Source: an uncultured Caulobacteraceae bacterium (GTDB lineage: Bacteria > Pseudomonadota > Alphaproteobacteria > Caulobacterales > Caulobacteraceae). From it: 61,453 bases of DNA. A program made the position numbers and the translations under genes. Shown here piece by piece: positions 42,508-51,101 of this stretch (its first letter is position 1; every line of letters starts with the position of its first letter). The notes beneath the pieces were generated by a model, which did not search any database, was not told the origin of the DNA, and was given only the letters and a program-made list of their open reading frames with translations. The DNA lies in the NCBI GenBank assembly GCA_903923135.1, contig CAIXWN010000205.1:1-61453 (forward strand), in the 5' to 3' direction.

Positions 42508-43938
42508 ATGACCTTTTCCGACTACTCCAGGCACGACGGCGTGGGTCTGGCGACCCTGGTGGCCAGGGGCGATGTGACGCCGGCCGAGTTGGTGGAGGCG
42601 GCCATCGAACGCATCGAACGGCACAATGGCGTGCTCAACGCGGTCGTCTACAAGGCCTATGACGAGGCGCGCGCGGCCGCGAAGCGCGACCTGCCTGAGG
42701 GCCCCTTCCGTGGCGTGCCCTTCCTGATCAAGGATCTGGGCGTATCGGTGGCAGGCTGGCCGAAGACCCACGGCAGCCGTTTCGCCCGCAACGTCCTCGA
42801 CGCGGAGGACAGTGGCCTGGTCCGGCGCTATCGCGGCAGCGGCGCGGTGTTTCTGGGCAAGACCAACACGCCCGAATACGGCATCACGGGCACGACCGAG
42901 TCCGCTTTTCTGGGTCCCTGCCGCAACCCGTGGAACCCGGACCACATCGCCGGGGGATCGTCCGGTGGCTCGGCCAGCGCCGTGGCGGCTGGCATTGTCC
43001 CCCTAGCCCATGCCAGCGACGGCCTCGGATCGATCCGCATTCCCGCAGCCTGCTGCGGTCTGGTCGGGCTGAAGGTGACACGAGACCGCAATCCGAACCT
43101 GCCAGACGGCTATGACTACGCCTACGGCCTCGTCGTAGACCATGTGGTGAGCCGAACAGTGCGTGACAGCGCAGCGATGCTCGACGTCACCGGGCGGCCA
43201 GAGCCGGCGTCGCCCTATCCGGCGCCGCCCAAGGCGCGACCCTATGTCGAGGAAATCGAGCGCTCGCCGGGAAGGTTGAAAATCGCCTGGTCAGCCGAGA
43301 CGCCGAGTGGCCGGCCCATCGACCCCGAGGTCGAGGGAGCGCTGAGGCGAACCGCGGAAACCTTGGAGGCCCTGGGCCACGAGGTCGTCGAGCAGGGTCT
43401 CGGAATCGACTATCGCGCGCTCTACGCGGCGATGGGGCCGATCAGCGGCGGCAATTTCGCCGCGGGCATGAAGCGTCTGATCGAGAGGGTGGGACGCGAG
43501 CCGGCTGAGGATGAACTTGAGCCGCTCACCTGGGCGGCGCTGCGCGGGGGACGCAAGGTGACGGCAGAAGCGGCGATGTGGGGCCTGCAGCAACTGCGCA
43601 TGATCAACCGCCAGACCCTGAAGCTTTTCGAGACCTTCGATGTCTATCTCACGCCGGTGATGGGCGCGCCCCCGCCGCCGGTGGGTTACATCGATCCGGT
43701 CAGACTGGCTCCCCGGGAGGTCAATCGCCGACAGGGCGAGGTGTTTCCCTACACGCCGCCCTTCAACGCCAGCGGCCAACCCTCAATGTCATTGCCTCTG
43801 GCCATGTCAGCGTCGGGTCTGCCGATCGGCATGATGTTCACGGGCCGCTATGCCGATGAGGGCACGTTGTTTCGTCTCGCCGCGCAACTCGAGAAGGAAA
43901 TCCCCTGGAAGGGTCGTCAGCCGGCGCTATGGGGATAG
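42508..43938 (+). CDS. Amidase signature enzyme
   Basis: The 476-residue protein has a Ser-cisSer-Lys triad: K75 (FLIKDLGV), S151 (AGGSSGGSA) and S175 in DGLGSIRIPAACCGLVGLK. The spacing of 24 between the two serines is typical of the family. Such enzymes hydrolyse amides; related members include indoleacetamide hydrolase, aryl-acylamidase and GatA-like proteins. The Leu before the nucleophile glycine (DGLGS rather than DGGGS) is a small departure. Start ATG 42508 with GAGGGA upstream. It lies just before the lipoyl/SGNH/E1 module, and an amide substrate or product could link it to that module; that is inference. Confidence 0.9.
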   Translation: MTFSDYSRHDGVGLATLVARGDVTPAELVEAAIERIERHNGVLNAVVYKAYDEARAAAKRDLPEGPFRGVPFLIKDLGVSVAGWPKTHGSRFARNVLDAEDSGLVRRYRGSGAVFLGKTNTPEYGITGTTESAFLGPCRNPWNPDHIAGGSSGGSASAVAAGIVPLAHASDGLGSIRIPAACCGLVGLKVTRDRNPNLPDGYDYAYGLVVDHVVSRTVRDSAAMLDVTGRPEPASPYPAPPKARPYVEEIERSPGRLKIAWSAETPSGRPIDPEVEGALRRTAETLEALGHEVVEQGLGIDYRALYAAMGPISGGNFAAGMKRLIERVGREPAEDELEPLTWAALRGGRKVTAEAAMWGLQQLRMINRQTLKLFETFDVYLTPVMGAPPPPVGYIDPVRLAPREVNRRQGEVFPYTPPFNASGQPSMSLPLAMSASGLPIGMMFTGRYADEGTLFRLAAQLEKEIPWKGRQPALWG

Positions 43939-44073
43939 GATCGTGCCCCGGTTTGTGGCAATTTGAAGTCCTCGAATGGTGGGGGCTGGCCTCGCTTCGG
44001 GATCGGGTTTGTCGCGGATGGCCGGGTCCAGGCGCTTCCGCGGCGGTGAAAAGTGTCAGGAAGGTCGCCGCGC

Positions 44074-44445
44074 TTGCTGCTTGAACTGAAGACGCCGCAG
44101 ATCATGCCAGAGATGAAGGAAGCCCGGATCGAGACGGTCTATGCGCGGGCTGGTCAGGCGTTGAAGGTCGGGGACAGGATTCTCGATGTCAGCATCGACC
44201 TCGGATCCGCCTTCCAGCAGAATTGCCCGCCCATTTCCTATTACCGGCTGGTCGCCCGGGAGAAAGGCTGGTTGCGCGAGCTGAATGCCGCTCCAGGCGA
44301 TCTCCGGGCGGCTGGCGATGTGTTGGCGCGGGTCAGCACTGAGCCGGATGAGCCTGTCGATGCGCCGGCCGACCGCCCGCTCCGTCTGGCTACGGCCGGC
44401 ATTCTAGGCCACCCGATGATGTGGTCGGCGAAACCCCGACCATGA
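44074..44445 (+). CDS. Lipoyl/biotinyl-like protein lacking the acceptor lysine
   Basis: TTG 44074 is preferred because AGGAAGG lies 9 nt upstream; the GTG at 44053 would place that site inside the gene. The 123-residue product has a biotinyl/lipoyl hammerhead pattern: IMPEMKEARIETVYARAGQ, KVGDRILDVSIDLGS, then GWLRELNAAPGDLRAAGDVL. In ordinary lipoyl domains the hairpin reads ETDKA. Here it reads VSIDLGS, with no lysine, and is followed by an insertion (AFQQNCPPISYYRL). So it probably cannot be lipoylated or biotinylated. Its stop overlaps the next ATG by 4 nt. A structural or decoy role is inference. Confidence 0.75.
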   Translation: MLLELKTPQIMPEMKEARIETVYARAGQALKVGDRILDVSIDLGSAFQQNCPPISYYRLVAREKGWLRELNAAPGDLRAAGDVLARVSTEPDEPVDAPADRPLRLATAGILGHPMMWSAKPRP

Positions 44446-45773
44446 CCCGCCCGCTCAGGCTGGGGCCTCTCGTCGCCGAAGGACTTGTGGTGAGACGGTC
44501 CGGCGTTCACTGGCTGCGGCCGGATGGCCATCACTGCCGCGCCGGAGAGATTATTGCGTTTTGCAATTTAAGTCTCGAGCCGGCGGGAATGCGCCTGCTC
44601 GGCGCCCAACCCTTTGCCCACGAGCGGGCTCTGCAGGTGGCGTTCGCCCCCAGGATCGGCGGAACGCTGCGGATCAACGCCGCCGAATCGGGCGGCGGGT
44701 TCCTGACTCTTCTGGGAGTCACGGACTGGAATCCTGGAGACGTGATCGCTCACATCGAGCCGTCCGAGGCCGGACCGGTCGACGGTACCGCAGGCACGGA
44801 TGCGGCGCGTTTGCTCCTGCTGGCCGGGCGGCGAATGAGCTGGGCGGTGGATGTGGACGACGGCCTGCTGCCGGGATGGCACATCAGGGCGCGGGCGTGG
44901 TGGGGCGATACGAACGACGAGCGTCCCACGCTGCTCAGTGTCGGTTTCTGCGACGCCACCGGCGTGATCCGGGGCGAAACCGCCGGGTTCGTCGAGATGT
45001 TCGAGGCCGCGACATTTCCCGCGCAGGTGGTGCATGTTTCCGAGCACCCAGCCACGCCCTGCGCGCCGTTCCTGCTGGAACAGTTCCTTCGGACACCGGC
45101 CGATCACGCCGCCATAGCCGCCGATCTGACCCAGGCCCTGTCCTCGACGGCAACCACCTCCGACGATCTGATCTTCGGCGGGGCGCTGCTCGCCCAGTTG
45201 ACCCACTCGCCGATGCGCGACACCTACGATCTGCTGACCAGCACCGGTCTCCGCAGACAGAAGCACGCGGACGCCATTCTGCTGTCCCTCGGGGCCGAGG
45301 CGCGGTCCATCCTCAGGCACAGGACCCTGGGCTACAGCCTGCAGATTCTCGCCCACGATCTGCGCGCCGCCGGACCCGCCATGCGCGCCTGGCTTGCCTC
45401 CAGCTTTGAGCCGGCGCCCCGCAGTTTCGATGACATCCGCCGGGACTACACTCGTCTGATGGACACTGTCGGCGCCGCCACGGGCGCGCGGTTCCTGATC
45501 CTGAACCGCATGTCGACCTCCGGTCGCGAGGATATCGCCAGCTACGCCGCCTTCGATGCCCCGCTTGGTGACACCCTCGCCAATGTCGCGGCGAAAGAGA
45601 TGAATCTCATGCTGCACGAACTGGCCGACGAACGCGATCTGTTCATCGTCGATGTCGACGCTGCAGCGGCGGACCTTGGCGGAGCCGCCCATGTTCCGGA
45701 CGGTGTGCACCAGAGCGCGGCCATGCAGGCGCGCCTGCGTACGTCCGTGCTTGAGGTCCTCGCCAGACTCTAG
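44442..45773 (+). CDS. SGNH-like protein, large form, with N-terminal beta-rich domain
   Basis: ATG 44442 overlaps the preceding stop. The 443-residue protein has an N-terminal part of about 200 residues (LGPLVAEGLVVRRSG, LRINAAESGGGFLTLLGV) that I cannot assign. The C-terminal 110 residues match the end of two other proteins of this locus: RFLILNRMSTSGREDIASYA, DERDLFIVDVDAAAADLGG, HVPDGVHQSAAMQA. The final DGVH is an intact D-x-x-H of the SGNH hydrolase fold (D420, H423). SGNH enzymes are esterases, acetyltransferases or deacylases. In this context, transfer or removal of an acyl group on a glycan is plausible. It is convergent with the lipoyl gene. Confidence 0.72.
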   Translation: MTRPLRLGPLVAEGLVVRRSGVHWLRPDGHHCRAGEIIAFCNLSLEPAGMRLLGAQPFAHERALQVAFAPRIGGTLRINAAESGGGFLTLLGVTDWNPGDVIAHIEPSEAGPVDGTAGTDAARLLLLAGRRMSWAVDVDDGLLPGWHIRARAWWGDTNDERPTLLSVGFCDATGVIRGETAGFVEMFEAATFPAQVVHVSEHPATPCAPFLLEQFLRTPADHAAIAADLTQALSSTATTSDDLIFGGALLAQLTHSPMRDTYDLLTSTGLRRQKHADAILLSLGAEARSILRHRTLGYSLQILAHDLRAAGPAMRAWLASSFEPAPRSFDDIRRDYTRLMDTVGAATGARFLILNRMSTSGREDIASYAAFDAPLGDTLANVAAKEMNLMLHELADERDLFIVDVDAAAADLGGAAHVPDGVHQSAAMQARLRTSVLEVLARL

Positions 45774-45812
45774 CCGAGGCCGCGGGCTCCGCAACGCGTT
45801 CGGGCCAGGATT

Positions 45813-46118
45813 TCAGTCGATGACGAATTCCACCATCAGATCGGCTCCGTCCCCAGGCGAGGCCGGTAGGGCTTCATCGTCCGTGTCGCTGAACACGGCC
45901 AGGGGGACACCGATCCGCGCCCAGTCGCCGGCTTCGGCCAGGATCTGCCTCAGCACGCCGCCTTGACCGGCGCGGACCTCCACCAAGGCCTTGTGCGTCT
46001 CCAGTTCGACGATCAGCTCGCCCTCCGCGAACCACTGGCCAGGCCCGCCGTGCCACTCCAGCACGCGGATTTCCTCCACATCCGGCGCGACTTCCGGGAT
46101 TGTGATCTTGTAGATCAT
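45813..46118 (-). CDS. Free-standing lipoyl-domain protein (E2-like carrier)
   Basis: ATG 46118 has GAAGG 7 nt upstream; 101 residues. The chain is a single lipoyl domain: MIYKITIPEVAPDVEEIRVL, then the hairpin VELETHKALVEVRAG with the probable lipoylated lysine K43, and LRQILAEAGDWARIGVPLAVF. Normally such a domain is fused to an E2 acyltransferase core; here no catalytic domain or peripheral-subunit-binding domain is attached. It is followed by E1 beta and E1 alpha genes on the same strand (gaps of 42 bp and an 11-nt overlap), so it may act as the swinging arm that takes the acyl group from E1. Confidence 0.88.
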   Translation of the reverse strand: MIYKITIPEVAPDVEEIRVLEWHGGPGQWFAEGELIVELETHKALVEVRAGQGGVLRQILAEAGDWARIGVPLAVFSDTDDEALPASPGDGADLMVEFVID

Positions 46119-46160
46119 CCGCACACCTTCAACTCAGACATCGTCCAATACTTCCTCAGC

Positions 46161-47165
46161 TCAACGGTCCGGGACGGCCCGGCCGCAGAGGGCTCGCACC
46201 GCCGTCGCCACCCGCGCCGCATCCGGGATACAAGCCGCTTCCAGCACCGGGTTCGACGAGACGGGCGCGGCCAGAGCGCCCAGGCGCGCGCTCGAGATCG
46301 CACCGATCGACTCTCGCACACGAGCCGCGACCTCGACCCCGACGCCGCATGTAGCCTGCCCCTCCTCGACTGTCAGCAGGCGGCCGGTGCGACGAACCGA
46401 TGCGGAGATAGTCGCCACGTCCAGCGGGGCGAGCGAGCGCAGGTCGATGACCTCGCAGGAAACGCCTTCACGCGCGAGGTCGTCGGCGGCCTTCAACACG
46501 ATGCTGGTCATATAGGCATGGGTGGCGATGGTGACGTCCCGGCCATGTCGGCGAATCTCGGCGACGCCGATCGGGGAGACGCTTTCGGCCAGCGGCGCCT
46601 CCCCGGCGGTGGGGAAAAGGCGCTTATGGTCGACATAAACCACAGGCCCCTTCTCGCGCAGCGCCGCCTTCAGCAATCCGTAAGCGTCCGCTGGGGTCGA
46701 CGGAGCCACAACCTTCAGTCCGGGAATGCCCATCAGCCAGGCTTCCAGACATTGCGAATGGGCGACGCCCTGTCCCTTGGCCCCTGCCGTTGTCTTGATG
46801 ACGACGGGCGCGGTCATTCGTCCACCGGTCTTGTAGCAGAGTTTGGCGGCGTAGTTGACTAGGGGGTCCAGCCCCAGCATCAGAAAATCCATATAGGTGA
46901 TGCTGACCAGGGGACGCAGGCCCGCGGCGGCCGCTCCCGCGCCGATCCCGACCATGGCCGCTTCTGCGACGGGGGTGTCGCGAACGCGGGCGGCGCCAAA
47001 CTCGGCGAGCAGGCCGTCGAACTCTCGATAGGATCCGCCGAAGGCCCCGACATCCTGGCCCAGCAGGATCACGGCCGGGTTCCGGCGCATCTCTTCGGCG
47101 ACGGCGCGCCGGATCGCCTGGCGGAAGAACATCCGCTCGGTCGTTGCCTTCGCCTCACCAGACAT
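46161..47165 (-). CDS. 2-oxoacid dehydrogenase E1 component, beta subunit
   Basis: ATG 47165 with GAGG 9 nt upstream overlaps the alpha gene by 11 nt; 334 residues. The N-terminal pyrimidine-binding domain is readable in AVAEEMRRNPAVILLGQDVG, RVRDTPVAEAAMVGIGAGAA (conserved Glu in EAA) and SITYMDFLML. The C-terminal transketolase-like domain has RDVTIATHAYMTSIVLKAAD and CEVIDLRSLAPLDVATI. With the alpha subunit it forms the thiamine diphosphate-dependent E1 that decarboxylates a 2-oxoacid and acylates a lipoyl arm. It is smaller and more diverged than pyruvate dehydrogenase E1 beta. Substrate unknown. Confidence 0.93.
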   Translation of the reverse strand: MSGEAKATTERMFFRQAIRRAVAEEMRRNPAVILLGQDVGAFGGSYREFDGLLAEFGAARVRDTPVAEAAMVGIGAGAAAAGLRPLVSITYMDFLMLGLDPLVNYAAKLCYKTGGRMTAPVVIKTTAGAKGQGVAHSQCLEAWLMGIPGLKVVAPSTPADAYGLLKAALREKGPVVYVDHKRLFPTAGEAPLAESVSPIGVAEIRRHGRDVTIATHAYMTSIVLKAADDLAREGVSCEVIDLRSLAPLDVATISASVRRTGRLLTVEEGQATCGVGVEVAARVRESIGAISSARLGALAAPVSSNPVLEAACIPDAARVATAVRALCGRAVPDR

Positions 47166-48090
47166 CCGTGAGCGCCTCATCGGGTGTCGGAAAAGGCGAG
47201 GCGTCGGCGAACGCCACCGCTGCGGCCACTCGCGCGTCAACCTCGTGCTCCAGCTGAGCCCTGGCGTCCGCGTCCAGCACGCCCTGGTCAGTCAAGGCGG
47301 TGGCGAACTGCTGGATCGGGCAACGGGCTCGGATCACGGCGAGGGCCGCCGCGGGCCGGGTCTCGCGAGCGTTGGTGGAATGGCTGGCGAAGCGAAGCGA
47401 CTCGAACTCGAGAAAGGCAGGGCCGCCACCAGCCCGTATTCCGTCAAGCGCCTCCTGCGCGGCGGCGGTCACGGTGTCGAGCGTCATGCCGTCGACGGTG
47501 TGCGACGGCATTCCGTAGGCAAGCGCCAGGGATGACAGCGGGCGGGGCGCCAGAACCACGTCCCGGGCCGTGGATACCGACAGCTGGTTGTTGTTGCAGG
47601 CAAACAGCATCGGCAGACGCCACGTCGCGGCGATGTTGAGCGTCTCGTGCAGCGCGCCTGCCCCGAACGCCCCGTCTCCGAACAGCACGACCACCACACC
47701 CGGCTCGCTCCGGGTCTGGTGTGCCAGGGCGACGCCAGCGGCGATGCTGATATTGCCGCCGACAACGGCGTGGGCGCCGAAAAAGCCGGAGGTCCGGTCC
47801 GCGAGATGCCCGCGGCCGCCCTTGCCACTGTTGGTTCCTGTCGACCGGCCTAGCAGCTCGGCCATAAGGCGTCCGGGATCGACGCCGCGGGCCAGCGCCG
47901 GGCCGATCGACCGGCCGCCGGTCAGCAGTTCGTCCTCGGCGGTCAGCGCCGAACACAGGCCCACCGCCACGGCCTCTTCGCCGGAAGACAGCAACTGGAA
48001 GCCATGGTCCGGCCGCCGGGCGAGGGCCTCTTCGAAACGCCTGATGAGCATCATCCGGCGCAGGCGGTCGATCGGGGATGGAAACGTCAC
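47155..48090 (-). CDS. 2-oxoacid dehydrogenase E1 component, alpha subunit
   Basis: GTG 48090 lies 3 bp after the upstream stop; 311 residues. The thiamine diphosphate motif is FGDGAFGAGALHETLNIAAT through to FACNNNQ, i.e. GDG followed by NN at the canonical spacing. The N-terminal region has RRMMLIRRFEEALAR and LSSGEEAVAVGLCSAL, and the middle has GHLADRTSGFFGAHAVVGGN. The C-terminal loop that carries regulatory serines in mitochondrial E1 is short. It forms a heterotetramer with E1 beta encoded just downstream. The unusual setting is a surface-glycan locus rather than a metabolic one, and no dihydrolipoyl dehydrogenase (E3) is present. Confidence 0.93.
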   Translation of the reverse strand: MTFPSPIDRLRRMMLIRRFEEALARRPDHGFQLLSSGEEAVAVGLCSALTAEDELLTGGRSIGPALARGVDPGRLMAELLGRSTGTNSGKGGRGHLADRTSGFFGAHAVVGGNISIAAGVALAHQTRSEPGVVVVLFGDGAFGAGALHETLNIAATWRLPMLFACNNNQLSVSTARDVVLAPRPLSSLALAYGMPSHTVDGMTLDTVTAAAQEALDGIRAGGGPAFLEFESLRFASHSTNARETRPAAALAVIRARCPIQQFATALTDQGVLDADARAQLEHEVDARVAAAVAFADASPFPTPDEALTDVW

Positions 48091-48093
48091 GGT

Positions 48094-48975
48094 CTAGTGA
48101 CCCGGCCGCGCCGGGCGCCGGATCGCCTGACGCAGGCCGACGAGGATCATTCGAGCCGAATAGCCGAGACCCCGGCGCGACACGGCCCGGGCCACCCGCA
48201 CGACGGCGTCGCGCACGGGAATCTGTCCGGTCAACGCCTGCCGCACATAGACGGCCGCCTGTTTGTCGCTCATCGCAACCCGCTCGACGCTCTGGGTGTG
48301 ACGGCCGACCTTGTGGGGTTGGGTTGCAGGTCCGACCGCCATCGGCCGGGTTGATCCGGTGCTCATGGCGATTCGCCTCATCAATTCGGTCTGCGCCGCC
48401 TCCTGGGCGTCAAAGGCGACCTGTTCATCCACCCCGGTCTTCACAAGCGTCAGGGCGATATGAGCCGCGGCGAACTTCAGCGCCAAATCGCCGCCGAGCC
48501 GGTAATCGGCGCCGAGTGTGGACGCTCCGACGTCGGCGAAGGCGCGGTCGAGGTCTATGACAAACGCGCCGGTCTCGTGAGACAACTCCGCCGCCAGATG
48601 GTTGAGGCGGCGGATCCGAATCCGACGGGCGGACTCGTGGGCGTCGCCCGGAACGTGTCGAAACACGGTGCACACATAAATCTGGCCGCAGGGCTGCTCC
48701 GACAGCCTCGCGTACCGGGCCCGCAGCCGCGACTCGGCCTGCGGCCACGGTTCGTCGAACCGTTCGGCCTCAGCGAGGAGAGAGGTGATGAGGATGTTCG
48801 GCGGTTCCGCCGGATCGATATCGTCCACAGACCTGAACAGCCGGCAGGTCACCGATGTCTGGCATGCGGCCGTTTCCCTGAGTACGGTTTCGAGAAGTCC
48901 CGCGCCCGCAGCAATTGCGGCCCCCTCCGATCGGTCGGCGACGGCCTGGATGACGATCGGGCTGGTCGCGGTCAT
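48094..48975 (-). CDS. SGNH-like protein with missing catalytic histidine
   Basis: ATG 48975 gives 293 residues. Residues 90-180 align with the SGNH end of the 49150 and 44442 proteins: GQIYVCTVFRHVPGD, RRLNHLAAELSHETGAFVID, LDRAFADVGASTLGADYRLG. Where the active paralog has the terminal His (VYHLTAAGY), this one has Arg (DYRLGGD, R159), so classical hydrolase chemistry is doubtful. The C-terminal 110 residues are unique and basic (RVARAVSRRGLGYSARMILV). It sits directly upstream of E1 alpha, 3 bp apart, so the products are probably made together. It might act as a scaffold or acceptor; that is inference. Confidence 0.68.
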   Translation of the reverse strand: MTATSPIVIQAVADRSEGAAIAAGAGLLETVLRETAACQTSVTCRLFRSVDDIDPAEPPNILITSLLAEAERFDEPWPQAESRLRARYARLSEQPCGQIYVCTVFRHVPGDAHESARRIRIRRLNHLAAELSHETGAFVIDLDRAFADVGASTLGADYRLGGDLALKFAAAHIALTLVKTGVDEQVAFDAQEAAQTELMRRIAMSTGSTRPMAVGPATQPHKVGRHTQSVERVAMSDKQAAVYVRQALTGQIPVRDAVVRVARAVSRRGLGYSARMILVGLRQAIRRPARPGH

Positions 48976-49149
48976 TGGCGGCGGTCCGGGCGAAAGGGAT
49001 GCCCGTGCCCCGGGCGAAGTCTGTCCGGTCCCCACGCATGATCAGGACTTTGGCGTGCGCGCATGGGGAGCGTCCCTAGCTTTCTGGACCCCTCCGCTAC
49101 CGCCGGCCTGGATCGAATCGTCACGGATGCGAGCACTTCGCCGCGCCTT

Positions 49150-49938
49150 CTATGTCAGTACACCCACATCTTCGAGAATACGAACCACCTCCTCGGCGAC
49201 CAAGCGATAGCCTGCCGCGGTGAGGTGGTAGACGCCGAGTTTGAGATGTTCGGCGCCGGCGCGGGCGAGCACCGTGTCCACGTCGACGATGGACACGCCG
49301 GTTCTCGCCGACAGGTCGATGAGCGCGAGGTTGAATCGCCGTATGCGGATCGACGCAGCGTCCTCAAATCCGACGTAACTGTGGATCGTCTCGCCCGGCA
49401 GAACGGTGGAGAGGTTATAGACTAGGATCGGCGCCTCAGTTGATTCCCGGATTCGCTCAACAATCCGTTCCAAGCGCGCCATGGCGTCTTCCGCAGTGGG
49501 TTGATCTAGGCGAACGAATTCGTTCGTCAGCCACGCCTGAAGGCAGGCGGGCCAGGTTTCCCGCGCCTCTGGGTGAAAGAAGAAACCCGACCGGCGATGC
49601 TGCAGAAGGCCAGCGGCGACATCCGGCAGGATCGACAGCACGATGGCGTCGGCGTCGGTGTCGTAGACGGCCCTGCTGAACTGACTTGCAACGGGATATG
49701 AGCCCAGCAGGGCGTCAAATCCCTCGACCTCCGGAGGTACGACGCCATCAGCCGCCAGCACGGCCTCAGACCGCAGGGCGGTCTCATGGACCAGTCTTAT
49801 GGATGTCCCAGGATGGCGCGGCCGCACAACCTCATTCACGCCATTCCAAAGGAGTTTTCCACTCACGCGGCATGAGTGTAACGAGTCATAGACGTCGACG
49901 TTGCCTTTGGCGAAAATTTTTACACGCCGGGAGGTCAT
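49150..49938 (-). CDS. SGNH/GDSL-like hydrolase or acyltransferase
   Basis: ATG 49938 gives 262 residues. The N-terminus has KIFAKGNVDVYDSLHSCRVS, a strand followed by a Ser-containing turn (S19), probably block I of the SGNH fold. Further blocks are AIVLSILPDVAAGL, ILVYNLSTVLPGETIH (Asn block) and the C-terminal GVYHLTAAGYRLVAEEVV with His 238. The usual D-x-x-H reads G-x-x-H. The stretch LLWNGVNEVVRPRHPGTSIR is distinctive of a family that I associate with similar gene clusters in Rhizobiales, without being able to check. It is the first gene of the minus-strand SGNH, E1 alpha, E1 beta, lipoyl series, with an AT-rich leader. Confidence 0.75.
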   Translation of the reverse strand: MTSRRVKIFAKGNVDVYDSLHSCRVSGKLLWNGVNEVVRPRHPGTSIRLVHETALRSEAVLAADGVVPPEVEGFDALLGSYPVASQFSRAVYDTDADAIVLSILPDVAAGLLQHRRSGFFFHPEARETWPACLQAWLTNEFVRLDQPTAEDAMARLERIVERIRESTEAPILVYNLSTVLPGETIHSYVGFEDAASIRIRRFNLALIDLSARTGVSIVDVDTVLARAGAEHLKLGVYHLTAAGYRLVAEEVVRILEDVGVLT

Positions 49939-49968
49939 TTCTACTCAAATGCCATGATGCTGACGTGG

Positions 49969-49997
49969 TATTTAGTCCGTTCCGCCATCATTTCCAA
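49969..49997 (-). promoter_or_regulatory. Candidate promoter of the SGNH/E1/lipoyl gene series
   Basis: On the minus strand TTGGAA (49992-49997) and TAAATA (49969-49974) are 17 bases apart. They lie in the most AT-rich stretch of the local intergenic region, about 31 nt before the ATG at 49938. The -10 match is weak, so this is only a candidate. Confidence 0.28.
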
Positions 49998-50078
49998 CGG
50001 TTTATTGGCTGAGCGCCATGCCGTGGCCACGGATTCGGCTGGCGGGATCGATCCGACGGTGATCTGCTCGGCCCGAGG

Positions 50079-51101
50079 CTAGCCGCCTGTGAGCGCCGCG
50101 GTCACATGGGCCCTGCGGACGGCCTCCGGGCCGAACACCCCGTCGCACCGTCGGGCGGCACGAGCCAGCGCCGGTATGTCGGCGATTCGGGCGGCTTGTG
50201 GGTAGGCGCCGTTGGCCGAGAGGCTGCCCCACAGCACCGACAGCAGGGGCACTTCGGAAATCGGGTGCTCGCGATAGAAGGTCGCCTCCCAGTCGCCGTC
50301 CTCTAGCGGGTCCCGCCATCCCTTTCGGTGGGTCATGTGGTAGGAGCGCGCGCCGTCGGCGAGGGCCATGCGCAGGCCGGCCTTGCACAGGCGCAGCGCC
50401 ACCTCGCGATGTTCGTTGATCGTGAGTTGCGGATGAAAACCGCCCACGGCCAGGAAGTCGGTGCGGTTCACCGACTGGTTGGCGCCCGACGCCGCGGCCC
50501 ACAGAGCGTCGCAGTCAGGGTGCGAGCGCAGGGCGTCGATTTCCAGTTCATAGAGTTCACGGGGGCCGGCTCCGGGATAGATTCCGGGCTGCGCCCGGCG
50601 GTCGATAGCTGCAAAGTCCTCGGCGATCTCCACCGCGCTGACCCGAAGGCGCTCCAGCTCCCGCGCGGATAAGGCCTCGACGCGGGCCTCTTCCCCGGGC
50701 ATCGGCCTTCCGGTTTCCGGGTCGGCCAGCAACCGTGTCTGACGCAGGTGAAATGTCTCGCCTCTCGCCACCCGTCCGGCGGCGTGTCGGTGCACCGACA
50801 TGTGCCGGGCGACAAGATCCGGGCCCGCAAGGGTGTCTCCGTCGAGGAAGATCAGGATGTCGCCCGTGGCCGCGACGGCTCCGGCGTTGGCCGCCGCGGA
50901 TCGTCCGACCGGAACGGAATGATCGACCCGGATGATCGGCATAGTCCGCGTCGCGGCGGCGATCACGGCCGGCGTGTCGTCGCTCGAACCGTCGTTGACC
51001 ACCACCACTTCGGCCTCTTCCGACTGGTATGCGAGCGACGCAAGCGTCAGCCGCAGACGAGGGGCTTCGTCCTTGGATCGAATGACGACGCTTGCGCGCA
51101 T
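50079..51101 (-). CDS. Glycosyltransferase family 2
   Basis: ATG 51101 has GGAGG 10 nt upstream; a longer in-frame extension to 51293 is not credible because it is arginine-rich. The 340-residue protein begins MRASVVIRSKDEAPRLRLTL, followed by VVVVNDGSSDDTPAVI and ILIFLDGDTLAGPDLVARH, the GT-A nucleotide-binding and DxD-like motifs of family 2. A later segment FLAVGGFHPQLTINEHREVA is the acceptor/ED motif region. The rest is less conserved. It is divergent from the transglutaminase-like tandem and presumably builds the same glycan. Confidence 0.9.
   Translation of the reverse strand: MRASVVIRSKDEAPRLRLTLASLAYQSEEAEVVVVNDGSSDDTPAVIAAATRTMPIIRVDHSVPVGRSAAANAGAVAATGDILIFLDGDTLAGPDLVARHMSVHRHAAGRVARGETFHLRQTRLLADPETGRPMPGEEARVEALSARELERLRVSAVEIAEDFAAIDRRAQPGIYPGAGPRELYELEIDALRSHPDCDALWAAASGANQSVNRTDFLAVGGFHPQLTINEHREVALRLCKAGLRMALADGARSYHMTHRKGWRDPLEDGDWEATFYREHPISEVPLLSVLWGSLSANGAYPQAARIADIPALARAARRCDGVFGPEAVRRAHVTAALTGG

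Noticed and set aside
49939-50078. Short reading frames in the AT-rich gap before the SGNH gene
   Set aside because: No start with ribosome site and no family motif; the stretch is better explained as promoter DNA.
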